Assembly (NCBI RefSeq): GCF_007003975.1
Contig: NZ_VFTC01000026.1
Location: 34,631 to 98,630, forward strand
DNA from: Mesorhizobium sp. WSM4306
Lineage (GTDB): Bacteria; Pseudomonadota; Alphaproteobacteria; Rhizobiales; Rhizobiaceae
Direction of reading: 5' to 3'
Length of the DNA stretch: 64,000 bases
Shown in pieces: positions 17,537 through 26,696 of the stretch. The notes under the pieces were generated by a model. The model worked only from the letters and a program-made list of their open reading frames with translations. It did no database searches and had not been told where the DNA came from. A program made the position numbers and the translations under genes. Positions within the stretch are counted from its first letter, which is position 1; each line of letters starts with the position of its first letter.

Positions 17537-18610
17537 TCAGCGCGCGTGCCAGGTCGATCCGTCCGCGGCGAAAAGATGGAGGGCGGCGGTGTCGAACTTC
17601 AGCCGAACGGCGTCGCCCGGTTTGACGCTCGAGAGCCCGCGATCCTGTGCTGTAACCTGCGTCCCATCAGCGAGCCGCGCATAGACGAGCGTTCGCTCGC
17701 CAAGGCGCTCGACAACCGTGGCCGTGGCGGATGTTTCACTGCCCTCGGAGACGACAGTCAGCGATTCCGGCCGCACTCCCAGTTCGCGCCAATCCATGTT
17801 GACCGGCGCGCCGGGAAGTTCGACGAGCGATCCATCCGTCAAGCGCGCCTTGAGCCTGTCGCCTGAGCCTGAAACCGTAACAGGTAGAATGTTCATCGCT
17901 GGAGACCCGACGAAGGTCGCGACGAATCGCGATGCCGGACGCGCATAGACCTCGTCGGGTCTTCCCATCTGCTCTATCCGGCAATCGTTGAGGATCACAA
18001 TACGGTCGGCGAGGGTCATCGCTTCCACCTGGTCGTGGGTGACGTAGATCATCGTCGACTTCAAACGCTGATGTAGCTCGGCAAGCTCGACGCGTGTACG
18101 AGCTCGAAGCGCCGCGTCCAGATTGGAGAGTGGCTCGTCAAACAGGAATGCCTTGGGCTCCTTGACGATCGCACGCCCGATGGCCACGCGCTGGCGCTGC
18201 CCGCCGGAGAGCTGCGACGGCCGCCGGTGGAGCAACGCTTCGATCTCCAAGATACGCGCAGCCTCAGCGATCCGTTGGCGTATAACATCCGGCGCGACCC
18301 GAATGTTCCTCAGGCCAAAGGCCATGTTCTCCGCGACTGTCATATGTGGGTAAAGGGCATAGTTCTGAAAGACCATCGCAACGTTGCGCCTGCCCGGCGC
18401 CAGGTTCTCCGAGCGCACCCCGTCGATCGTCAGCGTGCCCTCGTCAATGCTTTCGAGACCGGCGATCATCCGCAGCAGCGTCGTCTTGCCAGAACCGGAC
18501 GGGCCGAGAAACACGACCAGCTCTCCTGGCTCAATGTCCAGGCTAACCTCGCGGATCACTTCGACTGCGCCAAAGTGCTTTGATACGCCCGACAGCGCGA
18601 TTCCCGTCAT
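17537..18610 (-). CDS. Sugar ABC transporter ATPase (UgpC/MsmK type)
   Basis: The 357-residue ATPase has Walker A GPSGSGKTT, signature LSGGQRQRVAIGRA, Walker B AFLFDEPLSNLD, the switch histidine in YVTHDQVEAM, and a C-terminal TOBE-type regulatory domain. It is convergent with, and most likely serves, the permeases at 15645-17368, which lack another ATPase. ATG 18610 is preferred because AAGAAGGAT lies upstream; an in-frame ATG at 18634 overlaps that ribosome site. Confidence 0.92.
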   Translation of the reverse strand: MTGIALSGVSKHFGAVEVIREVSLDIEPGELVVFLGPSGSGKTTLLRMIAGLESIDEGTLTIDGVRSENLAPGRRNVAMVFQNYALYPHMTVAENMAFGLRNIRVAPDVIRQRIAEAARILEIEALLHRRPSQLSGGQRQRVAIGRAIVKEPKAFLFDEPLSNLDAALRARTRVELAELHQRLKSTMIYVTHDQVEAMTLADRIVILNDCRIEQMGRPDEVYARPASRFVATFVGSPAMNILPVTVSGSGDRLKARLTDGSLVELPGAPVNMDWRELGVRPESLTVVSEGSETSATATVVERLGERTLVYARLADGTQVTAQDRGLSSVKPGDAVRLKFDTAALHLFAADGSTWHAR

Positions 18611-18783
18611 GCCTGCGATCCTTCTTTCCTCCATAATTTCGGATAAATACCCGATGTCAAGGAACGTTGGGAGCTACGGCACAAGGTTTCCAAGCTATCT
18701 TGCCAAAAGCCGACCGTCTGCAGTCGGTCCCATCCAAGACGTTCGAGGCCTTGATGCTAGGCGATGGCGGAAGCAACTCCCCA
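18611..18783. promoter_or_regulatory. Promoter region of the sugar ATPase gene
   Basis: The 173-bp gap has an AT-rich stretch just before the ATPase gene with TCGGATAAATACCCGA (18640-18655), an imperfect dyad that may be the operator of the arabinoside regulator. Little else is visible. Confidence 0.35.
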
Positions 18784-19029
18784 TCACCCCCCAGCCAGCC
18801 GCGGCAGCAGAAAAATCTCCGCCCCCTGCGGCAGTTCCTTCGACCAGGTATCGCGATAGATCGTGCCGTCGATGGCCACCGCGATGCCCTTCTCGATCCA
18901 GGGCTCGATGCCGGGATACTGTTCAGCCAGCTTCCTGAACAGCTCCCTGATGTCCTTGGCCTCGACCTCGACCTTGCTCTGGCCGCCGGCGAGCTGGCCG
19001 AGGGCGCCCCAGAGGGTGACTTCGACCAT
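18784..19029 (-). CDS. MoaD/ThiS-family small protein
   Basis: The 81-residue ubiquitin-like protein ends in RLAGG, keeping the C-terminal Gly-Gly that MoaD and ThiS need for adenylation and sulfur transfer. It follows the molybdenum hydroxylase genes on the same strand, so it may help cofactor sulfuration or maturation for that enzyme (inference). ATG 19029 begins the MVEVTLWGALG strand; in-frame sequence upstream belongs to a palindromic repeat. Confidence 0.8.
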   Translation of the reverse strand: MVEVTLWGALGQLAGGQSKVEVEAKDIRELFRKLAEQYPGIEPWIEKGIAVAIDGTIYRDTWSKELPQGAEIFLLPRLAGG

Positions 19030-19054
19030 TTGCCAGACCTCGCTATTCTTGACC

Positions 19055-19103
19055 GAGCATGATGTTATCCGAAAACCGCTGCGCACTTTTCGGCATCATG
19101 CCC
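19055..19103. repeat. Palindromic repeat (hairpin B form)
   Basis: GAGCATGATG and TCCGAAAA pair with TTTTCGG and CATCATGC around ccgctgcgcac. It runs into the last codons and stop of the hydroxylase large-subunit gene (stop 19096-19098), so the repeat encodes its final Ala-stop. It is the same family as 17421-17468 and 61668-61716. Confidence 0.8.
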
Positions 19104-21366
19104 TGCCTTCCCGTTCCGCCTCGATCGCGGCGAGGACGCGGGGCGGCGACATCGGGATGTGGGTCATGCGCACGCCGGCGGCGTTCGACATCGCATTGGC
19201 GATCGCCGCCAGCGGCGGCACTATCGAGGTTTCGCCGACGCCGCGCACGCCATAGGGGTGGTTGGGGTTGGGTATTTCCAGGATCTGCGTGTCGATCATC
19301 GGCAGGTCCGAGCAGACCGGGATGCGGTAGTCGAGGAAGCCGGCGTTCTGGAGGCGTCCATCCTTGCCGTAAATATACTCCTCGTTGAGCGCCCAGCCGA
19401 TGCCTTGCGCGGCGCCGCCCTGGTACTGGCCCTCGACATAGGTCGGGTGCACCGCCTTGCCGGCATCCTGGATCACCGTGTAGCGGATCACGCGCGCGGC
19501 ACCCGTCTCAGGGTCGACCTCGATGTCACAGATGTGGGTGGCGAAGGAGACGCCGGCGCCGTCGGCGACGAGTTCGCTGTGGCCGGCGATCGGCCCGCCG
19601 GTCTTGCCGGACGCGGCCGCGATCTCCTTCAGCGACAGGGCTGCGAGGTTGCCGTACTTCTCGCCCTTGGCGATGGCGTGGCCGTTCTCCCAGATCACGT
19701 CATCGACCGGGATGTCCCACATCTGCGCGGCGCGGTCGCGCAGGATCTTGATCGCGTTGCGAGCGGCCGAGATGGTCGCCATCGAGGACGAGAAGGTGCC
19801 GCGGCTGCCGTCGGTCATGTCGTTGTAACCGAGGCTGGAGGTGTCGGCGACCACCGCTTTGAGCTGGGCATAGTCGATGCCGAGCTCTTCCGCCGCCACC
19901 AGCGACAGCGACGCACGTGAACCACCTACGTCCACCGTGCCGACAGCGAGCGACACCGAGCCATCCATGCCGATGTTCAGGTCCACGCAGGTCTGGCCGC
20001 CGAAGTTGAACCAGAAGCCGCAGGCCATGCCGCGGCCCTGGTTTTTGCCCAGCGGCGCCTTCATGTGCGGATGGGTCTTCGCCGCTTCCAGCGTCGGGCC
20101 GATGCCGATCGGGCCATAGACCGGGCCATAGGAGGAGCGGGTGCCTTCCTGCGCGGCGTTCTTGATGCGGAACTCGACCGGATCCATGCCGAGCTCCTTG
20201 GCCAGCTCATCGACCGCACTTTCCACCGCGAACGCCGCCATGGGTGCGGAGGGCGCGCGATAGGCCGCGGTCTTCGGCCGGTTGACCAGCACTTCGTAGC
20301 CGACGGTCTTGACGTTATCGAGCTTGTAGCAGGCGAACGCCGTCATGGCGCCGATCTCGGCCCAGGTGCCGGCATAGGGGCCGCTGGAATAGCGCAGCGT
20401 CGCCTCGGCGGCGGTGATGGTGCCGTCCTTGCGGGCGCCGATCTTCACGTCGATCGAGGTCGCGCTGGTCGGGCCCGAGGCGCGGAACACCTCGTCGCGC
20501 GTCATGACCAGCTTCACCGGCCGGCCGGCCTTGCGTGACAGCGCGAGCGCCACCGGCTCGGCCCAGACATGGGTCTTGCCGCCAAAGCCGCCGCCGATTT
20601 CCGACGAGGTGACGCGCAGCTTGGAGGCTTCCAGCCCGAGCAGTTGCGCGCAATGCTGGCGGTAGACGAAATGCCCTTGCGTGCAGACCCAGAGGTCGGC
20701 GGTGCCGTCGGAGCTGACGTTCGCCACGCAGGCATGCGGCTCGATATAACCCTGATGCGTCTGCTCAGTCTTGAAGGAGCGCTCGACGATGAAGTCGGCG
20801 TGGCCGAAACCCTGATGGACATCGCCATGGCCGAACTGGCTGCGCTTGGTGACGTTGGAGGGCTTTACCGGCTTCTCCTCGAGGCCTTCGGTGAAGATGG
20901 TGTCGTTGATCAAGGGGGCAGTGTGCTTCATCGCCTCATCGACATCGGTGACATGCGGCAACAGCTCGTAGTCGACCTCGATCAGCTTCAGCGCCTGTCG
21001 CGCCGTGCGGGCATCGACGGCGGCGACCGCGGCCACGGCATGGCCGTCATAGAGCGCCTTGCTGCGCGCCATGCAATTGTCGAGGACGTCGTACATGGCG
21101 GCATCGCCATCGGTCAGATCGGGCAAGTCGGCTGCGGTGATCACCGCTTTCACGCCGGCCAGCTTTTCCGCCTTCGAGGTGTCGATCTTCAGGATCTTTG
21201 CGTGGGCATGCGGGCTTCTGAGGACACGCCCGACCAGCTGTCCGGCCATGTTGAAGTCGGCGCCATAGCGGGCGCGTCCCGTCACCTTGTCGACACCGTC
21301 GGGGCGGATGGGGCGGGTGCCGACGGATGCAAATTTGCGGCCCGAAAAGCGCGGATCGAAATTCAT
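19096..21366 (-). CDS. Xanthine dehydrogenase-family molybdopterin-binding subunit
   Basis: The 756-residue large subunit has the aldehyde oxidase/xanthine dehydrogenase layout: a/b hammerhead domain (about 15-125) then the Mo-cofactor domains with SEIGGGFGGK, YRAPSAP and the catalytic-site loop YGVRGVGETS near the C-terminus. No signal peptide is present, so this enzyme is cytosolic, unlike the Tat-exported one at 662. It is the third gene of the operon FAD subunit, 2Fe-2S subunit, Mo subunit, MoaD-like. Substrate unknown. Confidence 0.92.
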   Translation of the reverse strand: MNFDPRFSGRKFASVGTRPIRPDGVDKVTGRARYGADFNMAGQLVGRVLRSPHAHAKILKIDTSKAEKLAGVKAVITAADLPDLTDGDAAMYDVLDNCMARSKALYDGHAVAAVAAVDARTARQALKLIEVDYELLPHVTDVDEAMKHTAPLINDTIFTEGLEEKPVKPSNVTKRSQFGHGDVHQGFGHADFIVERSFKTEQTHQGYIEPHACVANVSSDGTADLWVCTQGHFVYRQHCAQLLGLEASKLRVTSSEIGGGFGGKTHVWAEPVALALSRKAGRPVKLVMTRDEVFRASGPTSATSIDVKIGARKDGTITAAEATLRYSSGPYAGTWAEIGAMTAFACYKLDNVKTVGYEVLVNRPKTAAYRAPSAPMAAFAVESAVDELAKELGMDPVEFRIKNAAQEGTRSSYGPVYGPIGIGPTLEAAKTHPHMKAPLGKNQGRGMACGFWFNFGGQTCVDLNIGMDGSVSLAVGTVDVGGSRASLSLVAAEELGIDYAQLKAVVADTSSLGYNDMTDGSRGTFSSSMATISAARNAIKILRDRAAQMWDIPVDDVIWENGHAIAKGEKYGNLAALSLKEIAAASGKTGGPIAGHSELVADGAGVSFATHICDIEVDPETGAARVIRYTVIQDAGKAVHPTYVEGQYQGGAAQGIGWALNEEYIYGKDGRLQNAGFLDYRIPVCSDLPMIDTQILEIPNPNHPYGVRGVGETSIVPPLAAIANAMSNAAGVRMTHIPMSPPRVLAAIEAEREGRA

Positions 21367-21369
21367 GGC

Positions 21370-21849
21370 TTAGGCTCCCTTCATCACGTTGGCAGCGTCC
21401 TGGACGGCGCGCACGATCTTGTCGTAGCCCGTGCAGCGGCAGAGATTGCCGGCGAGGCCGAAGCGGATTTCTTCCTCGGACGGGTCGGGGTTTTTCGCCA
21501 GCAGGTCCTTCGCCGCGATCAAAAACCCCGGCGTGCAGATGCCGCATTGCAGGGCGGCGTGTTCGAGGAATTTCTGCTGCAGCGTGTGCAGCTTCTCGCC
21601 GTGCGCCATGCCCTCGACGGTCTCGACCTGCCGGCCCTCGGCTTCGGCGCCCAGCACCAGGCACGAGCAGACCAGCCGATCGTCGAGGATGATCGAGCAG
21701 GCGCCGCAGTCGCCGGTGCCGCAACCTTCCTTGGCGCCGGTCAGCCCAAGCCGATCGCGCAGGACGTCGAGCAACGTCTCGTCGGGTTGGCAAAGGTACT
21801 CGACGTGATCGCCGTTGATTGTCGTTGAAACTGCTACACCGGCCATCAT
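21370..21849 (-). CDS. 2Fe-2S subunit of xanthine dehydrogenase-family enzyme
   Basis: The 159-residue protein has both [2Fe-2S] domains: GCGTGDCGACSI with a later CSC for the plant-type cluster, and CGICTPG plus GNLCRCTGY for the second. Its start overlaps the stop of the FAD subunit gene and it ends 3 bp before the Mo subunit. Confidence 0.93.
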   Translation of the reverse strand: MMAGVAVSTTINGDHVEYLCQPDETLLDVLRDRLGLTGAKEGCGTGDCGACSIILDDRLVCSCLVLGAEAEGRQVETVEGMAHGEKLHTLQQKFLEHAALQCGICTPGFLIAAKDLLAKNPDPSEEEIRFGLAGNLCRCTGYDKIVRAVQDAANVMKGA

Positions 21850-22706
21850 TTGCCTCCTGCACGTGCGTAGGCGGTCGTCGCGGCACGTCTGGCCAGCACG
21901 CCCGCAACTTTTCGTCTGAATTCGATGGTGCCGCGCTTGTCGTCGATGGGCCGGCAGGCCCCGGCGCAGACCTTGGCAAGCCGCTCAAGCGCTGCTTCGT
22001 CGAGCTTCCTGCCGATCAGAGCCTCGGCGGCCTCTTCGACCAAAAGCACCGTCGGTGCCGCGGCGCCCAGCGCGACGCGGGCGGCTGTGACGACGCCGTG
22101 CTCGTCAAGCGTCAGGTTCACGCCGGCGCTGACCACGGCGATGTCCATCTCGGTGCGCGGAATGAATCGGAGATAGGCATCGCCCGAACGCGGCGCGCGT
22201 TTGTCGAGCAGGATCGCCTCGATGATCTCGCCCTTGGCGAGCGAGGTCTTGCCCGGCCCGATCGGCACGGCCTCCACGGCAATGGTGCGCTTGCCCGAGG
22301 GACCGGCAATCACCGCCTTGGCGCCGGCGGCCACCAAAGCCGGGACGCTGTCGGCGGCCGGCGAAGCGTTGCAGAGATTACCGGTTATCGTACAACGACC
22401 CTGCACCTGCTTCGAGCCGATCAGCTTTGCCGCTTCGACGACGCCGGGCCATGCCGTCTTCAGAGCTGAGTTTTCTCCCAGCACGGCGCAAGCAACAGCC
22501 GCGCCGATGCTGAAGCCATCGGCTGTTTGCCTGATCTCGCCCAGGCCCTCGATCGCCTTTATGTCGACGATCAGGTCGGGTTCGACAAACCCGCCCTTCA
22601 TCCTCACCAGAAGGTCGCTGCCTCCTGCCAGAATGGCGGATGTGCCGGAAGAGCCGGCCAGCAGGCCAACGGCATCTTCGATTGAAAGCGGACGTATGTA
22701 ACGCAT
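21846..22706 (-). CDS. FAD-binding subunit of xanthine dehydrogenase-family enzyme (CoxM type)
   Basis: The 286-residue medium subunit has the FAD motifs ILAGGSDLLVRMK (near residue 27) and TITGNLCNASPAADS (near 105), and a C-terminal CO-dehydrogenase flavoprotein domain. ATG 22706 starts the expected MRYIRPLS; the open frame continues upstream without a better start. It is the first gene of the operon, and electrons would pass from Mo through 2Fe-2S to FAD and a soluble acceptor. Confidence 0.92.
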   Translation of the reverse strand: MRYIRPLSIEDAVGLLAGSSGTSAILAGGSDLLVRMKGGFVEPDLIVDIKAIEGLGEIRQTADGFSIGAAVACAVLGENSALKTAWPGVVEAAKLIGSKQVQGRCTITGNLCNASPAADSVPALVAAGAKAVIAGPSGKRTIAVEAVPIGPGKTSLAKGEIIEAILLDKRAPRSGDAYLRFIPRTEMDIAVVSAGVNLTLDEHGVVTAARVALGAAAPTVLLVEEAAEALIGRKLDEAALERLAKVCAGACRPIDDKRGTIEFRRKVAGVLARRAATTAYARAGGK

Positions 22707-22847
22707 CGTCTCCCCTTGGTCATCGTGATCTCGCCGACCGTTATAAACAGTCTCCTCATAATGACCATCCGGTTGCTCATTTCCGCGATTGGGCCAGGTG
22801 CGAGTTGGGTTCCATACCAAGCGTGGCTGACGCCCTACACTGTATGC

Positions 22848-23804
22848 CTATGCTGCGTCTTTTGCACGAGGGGCGGTGATGCCGATGTCATCGAGCGCCT
22901 CTGCCACAGCCTGATCCAGCGGCGTGTGCGGGACATCGCCGATGATGCCTTCCAGCCGGTCGGACACGAGCCGGTGCGGTTCGAAGCGCAGATAAGACAT
23001 CGAGACGATCTCGCGCCACATCGCCACGAACGGGCTGCCGGCGCGCAGCACCCACCAAGGCATGAAGGTGAGCTTCAGCGGACGGCCCAGCGCCTTCTCG
23101 GCCGCCGCCTTGATGTCCATGTCGGTGACGGCATGGCCGGGGAAGTTGAGCACCTCGTAGAAACCGAGCTTGCCCAGATTGCGCACCAGCCCGACGAAGC
23201 CGACGGCGAAGTCCGGTAAATAGGCCCATTCATGCACGAGGTTGGCCGGGCCGGGCGCGGTGTAGACGCCCTTGTTCATCTTGGCGGCGACGACAAGGTC
23301 GAACCATGATCCGCTGCCGGTGCCGCCGAAGAAGTCGCCGGCGCGCAGAATGATGGTGCGGACGCGGCCGGCATCGGCCTCGCGGCGAAACAGCGCTTCC
23401 ATGGCACAGCGGATGCGGCCTTTTTCGGTGGTCGGGCGGAAGGGGGTGTCCTCGGTGACCACCTGCGGCATTGGCGAGCCGTAGTTGTAGACGGTGCCGG
23501 GGAAGAGATGCAGCGCGCCATTGGCATGGCAGGCGGCCATGACGTTTTCCGCCATCGGCAGGCATTTGCCCCAGTCGGTGTAGATCGGGTTGAGGCCATT
23601 GAAGACGATGTCGACGCCCTCGGTGGCGCTGATAAGCGACTGGGGGTCCATGGCGTCGCCGGCGACGGAAGTGGCGCCGTCGAGTTCGGCCGGCACCTTG
23701 CCAGTGCGGGTGACGGCGCGGACGTCGAAGCCGGCGTCGATGAAGGCTTTGCCAACCACGCGGCCGAGCCGGCCATTGGCGCCGAGAATTGCGATCTTGG
23801 TCAT
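22848..23804 (-). CDS. NAD(P)-binding epimerase-like protein
   Basis: The 318-residue protein has an N-terminal Rossmann motif (AILGANGRLGRVVG, residues 4-17) and the general form of atypical SDR or NmrA-like proteins. The conserved Tyr-x3-Lys is not obvious. It is divergent from a LysR gene at 23900, which probably controls it. Confidence 0.8.
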   Translation of the reverse strand: MTKIAILGANGRLGRVVGKAFIDAGFDVRAVTRTGKVPAELDGATSVAGDAMDPQSLISATEGVDIVFNGLNPIYTDWGKCLPMAENVMAACHANGALHLFPGTVYNYGSPMPQVVTEDTPFRPTTEKGRIRCAMEALFRREADAGRVRTIILRAGDFFGGTGSGSWFDLVVAAKMNKGVYTAPGPANLVHEWAYLPDFAVGFVGLVRNLGKLGFYEVLNFPGHAVTDMDIKAAAEKALGRPLKLTFMPWWVLRAGSPFVAMWREIVSMSYLRFEPHRLVSDRLEGIIGDVPHTPLDQAVAEALDDIGITAPRAKDAA

Positions 23805-23846
23805 TTTTCGTCTCCGTGTTTGTGTTTGCAGGCCGAATATGATGCC

Positions 23847-23862
23847 TTCATCTTCGAATGAA
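23847..23862. promoter_or_regulatory. Probable LysR operator
   Basis: TTCAT-N6-ATGAA forms a dyad (T-N11-A type) in the 95-bp gap between the epimerase-like gene and the LysR gene. Confidence 0.5.
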
Positions 23863-23899
23863 AATTGACTACGAATGCAGGTTTGATATTCATAAGTGA

Positions 23900-24808
23900 A
23901 TGACAGAGATCGACTGGAACCTGATCAAGAGCTTCGTCACCGTGGCTGAAAGCGGCAGCCTGTCGGCCGCGGCGCGAAAGCTATCGGCCAGCCAGCCGAC
24001 GCTTGGGCGCCACATCGGCGAGCTTGAACAGGCGCTCGGCGTCACCCTGTTTCGGCGCGGGCGGCGCGGCTATGCGCTGACGGAAGCCGGCGCCACGCTG
24101 TTCGAGCGCGGCAGAGCGGTGAGCGAACAAGCGAGCGCCTTTTCACTGCTGGCGCTGGGTTCGGTCGAGGCGATCGAAGGCACGGTGCGCATCGCCGCCA
24201 GCGAGGTGGTGGCAGCCTATGTGCTGCCAACAATGACGGCGCGGCTCGGCATCGAGGAGCCCGGCATCGAGGTCGAGATCGTTGCCTCGAACCAGGTCGA
24301 GAACCTGCTGCGCCGGGATGCCGATATCGCCATCCGCATGGTCAAGCCGGCGCAGAACGAGCTGACGGCGCGCAAGGTCTGCGACATTGCGCTGTGCTGC
24401 TGCGCGGCCAAATCCTATCTCGACCGGCACGGCCGCCCGCTGGCGCCAGCCGACCTTGTCGGCCACCCGCTGATCGGCTTTGACCGCAGCGACGAAATGA
24501 TCCGCGGCTTTACCCAGTTCGGCATCCCGATAACCCGCAGCAATTTTCGTTTCAGGACCGACAACCAGATCGTCTTGTGGGAGGCGCTGCGGGCGGGAAA
24601 CGGCATCGGCCTCGGCCAGGAGCCGCTGGCCGACAGCGACCCGTTGCTGGAAAAACTGCTGCCCGGCCTGCCCTTGCCCAGCCTGCCGGTGTGGCTGGCC
24701 ATGCATCGCGACGTGCGCACCAGCGTGCGCATCCGCCGTGTCGCGGATTTCCTCTACGAGGAGCTGAAGCGTTATTCGGCCGGGACGGGCGCGAATTCGG
24801 CGCGGTGA
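23900..24808 (+). CDS. LysR-family transcriptional regulator
   Basis: The 302-residue protein has an N-terminal winged helix (residues about 5-64, SLSAAARKLSASQPTLGRHIGELEQALG) and a LysR substrate-binding domain. It is divergent from the epimerase-like gene. Its 3' end overlaps the convergent MFS gene by 37 bp. Confidence 0.93.
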   Translation: MTEIDWNLIKSFVTVAESGSLSAAARKLSASQPTLGRHIGELEQALGVTLFRRGRRGYALTEAGATLFERGRAVSEQASAFSLLALGSVEAIEGTVRIAASEVVAAYVLPTMTARLGIEEPGIEVEIVASNQVENLLRRDADIAIRMVKPAQNELTARKVCDIALCCCAAKSYLDRHGRPLAPADLVGHPLIGFDRSDEMIRGFTQFGIPITRSNFRFRTDNQIVLWEALRAGNGIGLGQEPLADSDPLLEKLLPGLPLPSLPVWLAMHRDVRTSVRIRRVADFLYEELKRYSAGTGANSAR

Positions 24809-25947
24809 GCGAGCCCGGCCATCAACAGCACAACGATCAGCAGGCCCGACATGGCGACGAAGATCGGCCCGAAGCTCGAATGCTCGGCGACGAAGCCGAT
24901 CGCCGACGGCGCCACCAATATGCCGGAATAGCCCATGGTGGTGACGACGCTCATGCCGGTGCCCGATGACATGCCTTCCTGGTTGCCGCCGGCCGAAAAG
25001 ATGATCGGCACCATATTGGCGATGCCGAAGCCGCAGAGAGCAAAGGCCGCGATGGCGATCCAAGGCGAGGGCGCCAGGCCGGCGACCAGCATGCCGGCGG
25101 CGGCGACGATGGCCGAGCCGCGCAGCGTCGCTACCGCGCCGAAGCGGTTGCGCACGCCGTCGCCGAAGAAGCGCATGATCGCCATGACACCGGAGAAGGC
25201 GGCGTAGGCAAGACCGGCAATGGCAAGGTCGGCGCCAAGCTCTTGCCTCAGGTAAAGCGCCGCCCAGTCGAGCACGGCGCCCTCGGAGATCATGGTCAGC
25301 AGGGCCATCAGCCCGACCAGATAGACCAGCGGATTGGCCGGCAGCGCGAATTTGTGATGCTCGGCGGCCTGCGGTTTGTCCTCGGCGATGAGATAGCCGA
25401 CCGCCACGGCTATGACGGCAAAGGCAAGCACCGTCACGACAGCCGCATGGGCAAGATGGCCGTAAGTCTGGATGGCGTAACCGCCGAGACCGCCGCCGGC
25501 GAAACCGCCAAGGCTCCAGAAGCCATGCGACGACGACATGATGGCGCGGGACAGCCGGCGCTCCACCACCACGGCATTGGCGTTCATGGCGACATCCATG
25601 CCGCCGATCGAGCCGCCGAAGATGATCATGGCGATCGCCGCCAGCGGCACGTTGGGCGCCAGCGCCACCACCAGCAGGCCGAGGCTGCCGCACAGGCCGA
25701 ACCAGCGCAGCACGGTGCGCGAGCCATGTTTGGAGATCAGTTGCCCGCACCAGCTCATGGCCGCGACCGCGCCGACGCCGAACAGAAGGATCAGCAAACC
25801 GAGCGTGAATTTTGTGATGTCGAGCCGAGTCAGGAACACCGGAATCTGCGGCGCCCAGCTGCCGGTCAGGAAGCCGTTGGCGAGAAAGATGCTTGCTACG
25901 GCCCATCGCCCGCGAATGGCGCCCTGTATGGTGTTTTGCGCGTCCAT
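24772..25947 (-). CDS. MFS transporter
   Basis: The 391-residue protein has about twelve hydrophobic segments and an MFS layout with a central loop near residue 200. Substrate cannot be assigned. ATG 25947 is preferred over a TTG 18 bp upstream. The last 37 bp overlap the LysR gene on the other strand. Confidence 0.88.
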   Translation of the reverse strand: MDAQNTIQGAIRGRWAVASIFLANGFLTGSWAPQIPVFLTRLDITKFTLGLLILLFGVGAVAAMSWCGQLISKHGSRTVLRWFGLCGSLGLLVVALAPNVPLAAIAMIIFGGSIGGMDVAMNANAVVVERRLSRAIMSSSHGFWSLGGFAGGGLGGYAIQTYGHLAHAAVVTVLAFAVIAVAVGYLIAEDKPQAAEHHKFALPANPLVYLVGLMALLTMISEGAVLDWAALYLRQELGADLAIAGLAYAAFSGVMAIMRFFGDGVRNRFGAVATLRGSAIVAAAGMLVAGLAPSPWIAIAAFALCGFGIANMVPIIFSAGGNQEGMSSGTGMSVVTTMGYSGILVAPSAIGFVAEHSSFGPIFVAMSGLLIVVLLMAGLAHRAEFAPVPAE

Positions 25948-26377
25948 GGGTTCGAATCCGGTCAAAAATGGCTTTGCGCGGCAAATTAGATCGATTCAAT
26001 CTGCAGTCAAGCGCCTGGCTGCGAGGAATGTTTGGACCAAAGGCCAACGTGGGTCGGTACCGTTCATGGCGAACTACTACGTCGGAGATTAGGAAGACGC
26101 CTCTCCCTTCGTCATCCACGGGCGAAGCAAGGAGCGTAGCGACGCGGCGCAGACCCGAGGATCCATTCCGTGCCGTCTGTGCGGTGCTACGGCGCAGAAT
26201 CAGGCATGGTGGGCGCGACCTTCATTCTGAGCCGTTGCGCTCTTCGGCCGATGTCACGGCATGGATCCCAGGGTTTCCGCTACGTCGCTTCGCAACTGCT
26301 CCACCCTAGATGACGAAGTCGCGTAGGGCCCCGCCAATCGCGGGCGCGCAGTCGCCTATAGCGTTGCCAGCGGGGTG
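25948..26377. repeat. Intergenic region with a large imperfect palindrome (RIME-like), about 26110-26318
   Basis: The left arm (26110-26178: TTCGTCATCCACGGG... to GAGGATCCATTCCGTG) matches the reverse complement of the right arm (26249-26318: CACGGCATGGATCCC... to CTAGATGACGAAG) over about 65 bp with mismatches. Such long palindromes resemble the intergenic mosaic elements described in rhizobia. No gene is seen in this 430-bp gap. Confidence 0.7.
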
Positions 26378-26686
26378 CTAATGATCCCTCGGCCGCCTCG
26401 CCTCGAACTCTGCTTTCTTGGCGTCCGAAGCCTCGGTCTGGTTCAGCGCCTGCCATTGTGCATACGGCATGCCGTAGACGATCTCGCGCGACTGATCCTT
26501 GCCGAGGTCGACGCCCTCGGCATTGGCGGCCTCGCGATACCAGTTCGACAGGCAGTTGCGGCAGAAGCCGGCGAGATTCATCAGGTCGATGTTCTGCACA
26601 TCGCTGCGCTCGCGCAGATGGTCGACCAGCCGGCGGAAGGCGGCGGCCTCGAAATCGCGTTTCTGTTCGTCGCTGAGCTCGGTCAT
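26378..26686 (-). CDS. DUF1244-family protein
   Basis: The 102-residue protein matches the short DUF1244 family, with the conserved core AGFCRNCLSNWYREAA and its CxxC pair. Function unknown. It follows the N-formylglutamate amidohydrolase gene by 10 bp on the same strand. Confidence 0.85.
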   Translation of the reverse strand: MTELSDEQKRDFEAAAFRRLVDHLRERSDVQNIDLMNLAGFCRNCLSNWYREAANAEGVDLGKDQSREIVYGMPYAQWQALNQTEASDAKKAEFEARRPRDH

Positions 26687-26696
26687 GTCTTGATCC

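Noticed and set aside
24143..26119. Very long minus-strand open frame (658 codons) across the LysR and MFS genes
   Set aside because: It runs in a different frame through two well-supported genes, is arginine-rich and lacks any family motif; it is a by-product of high GC.
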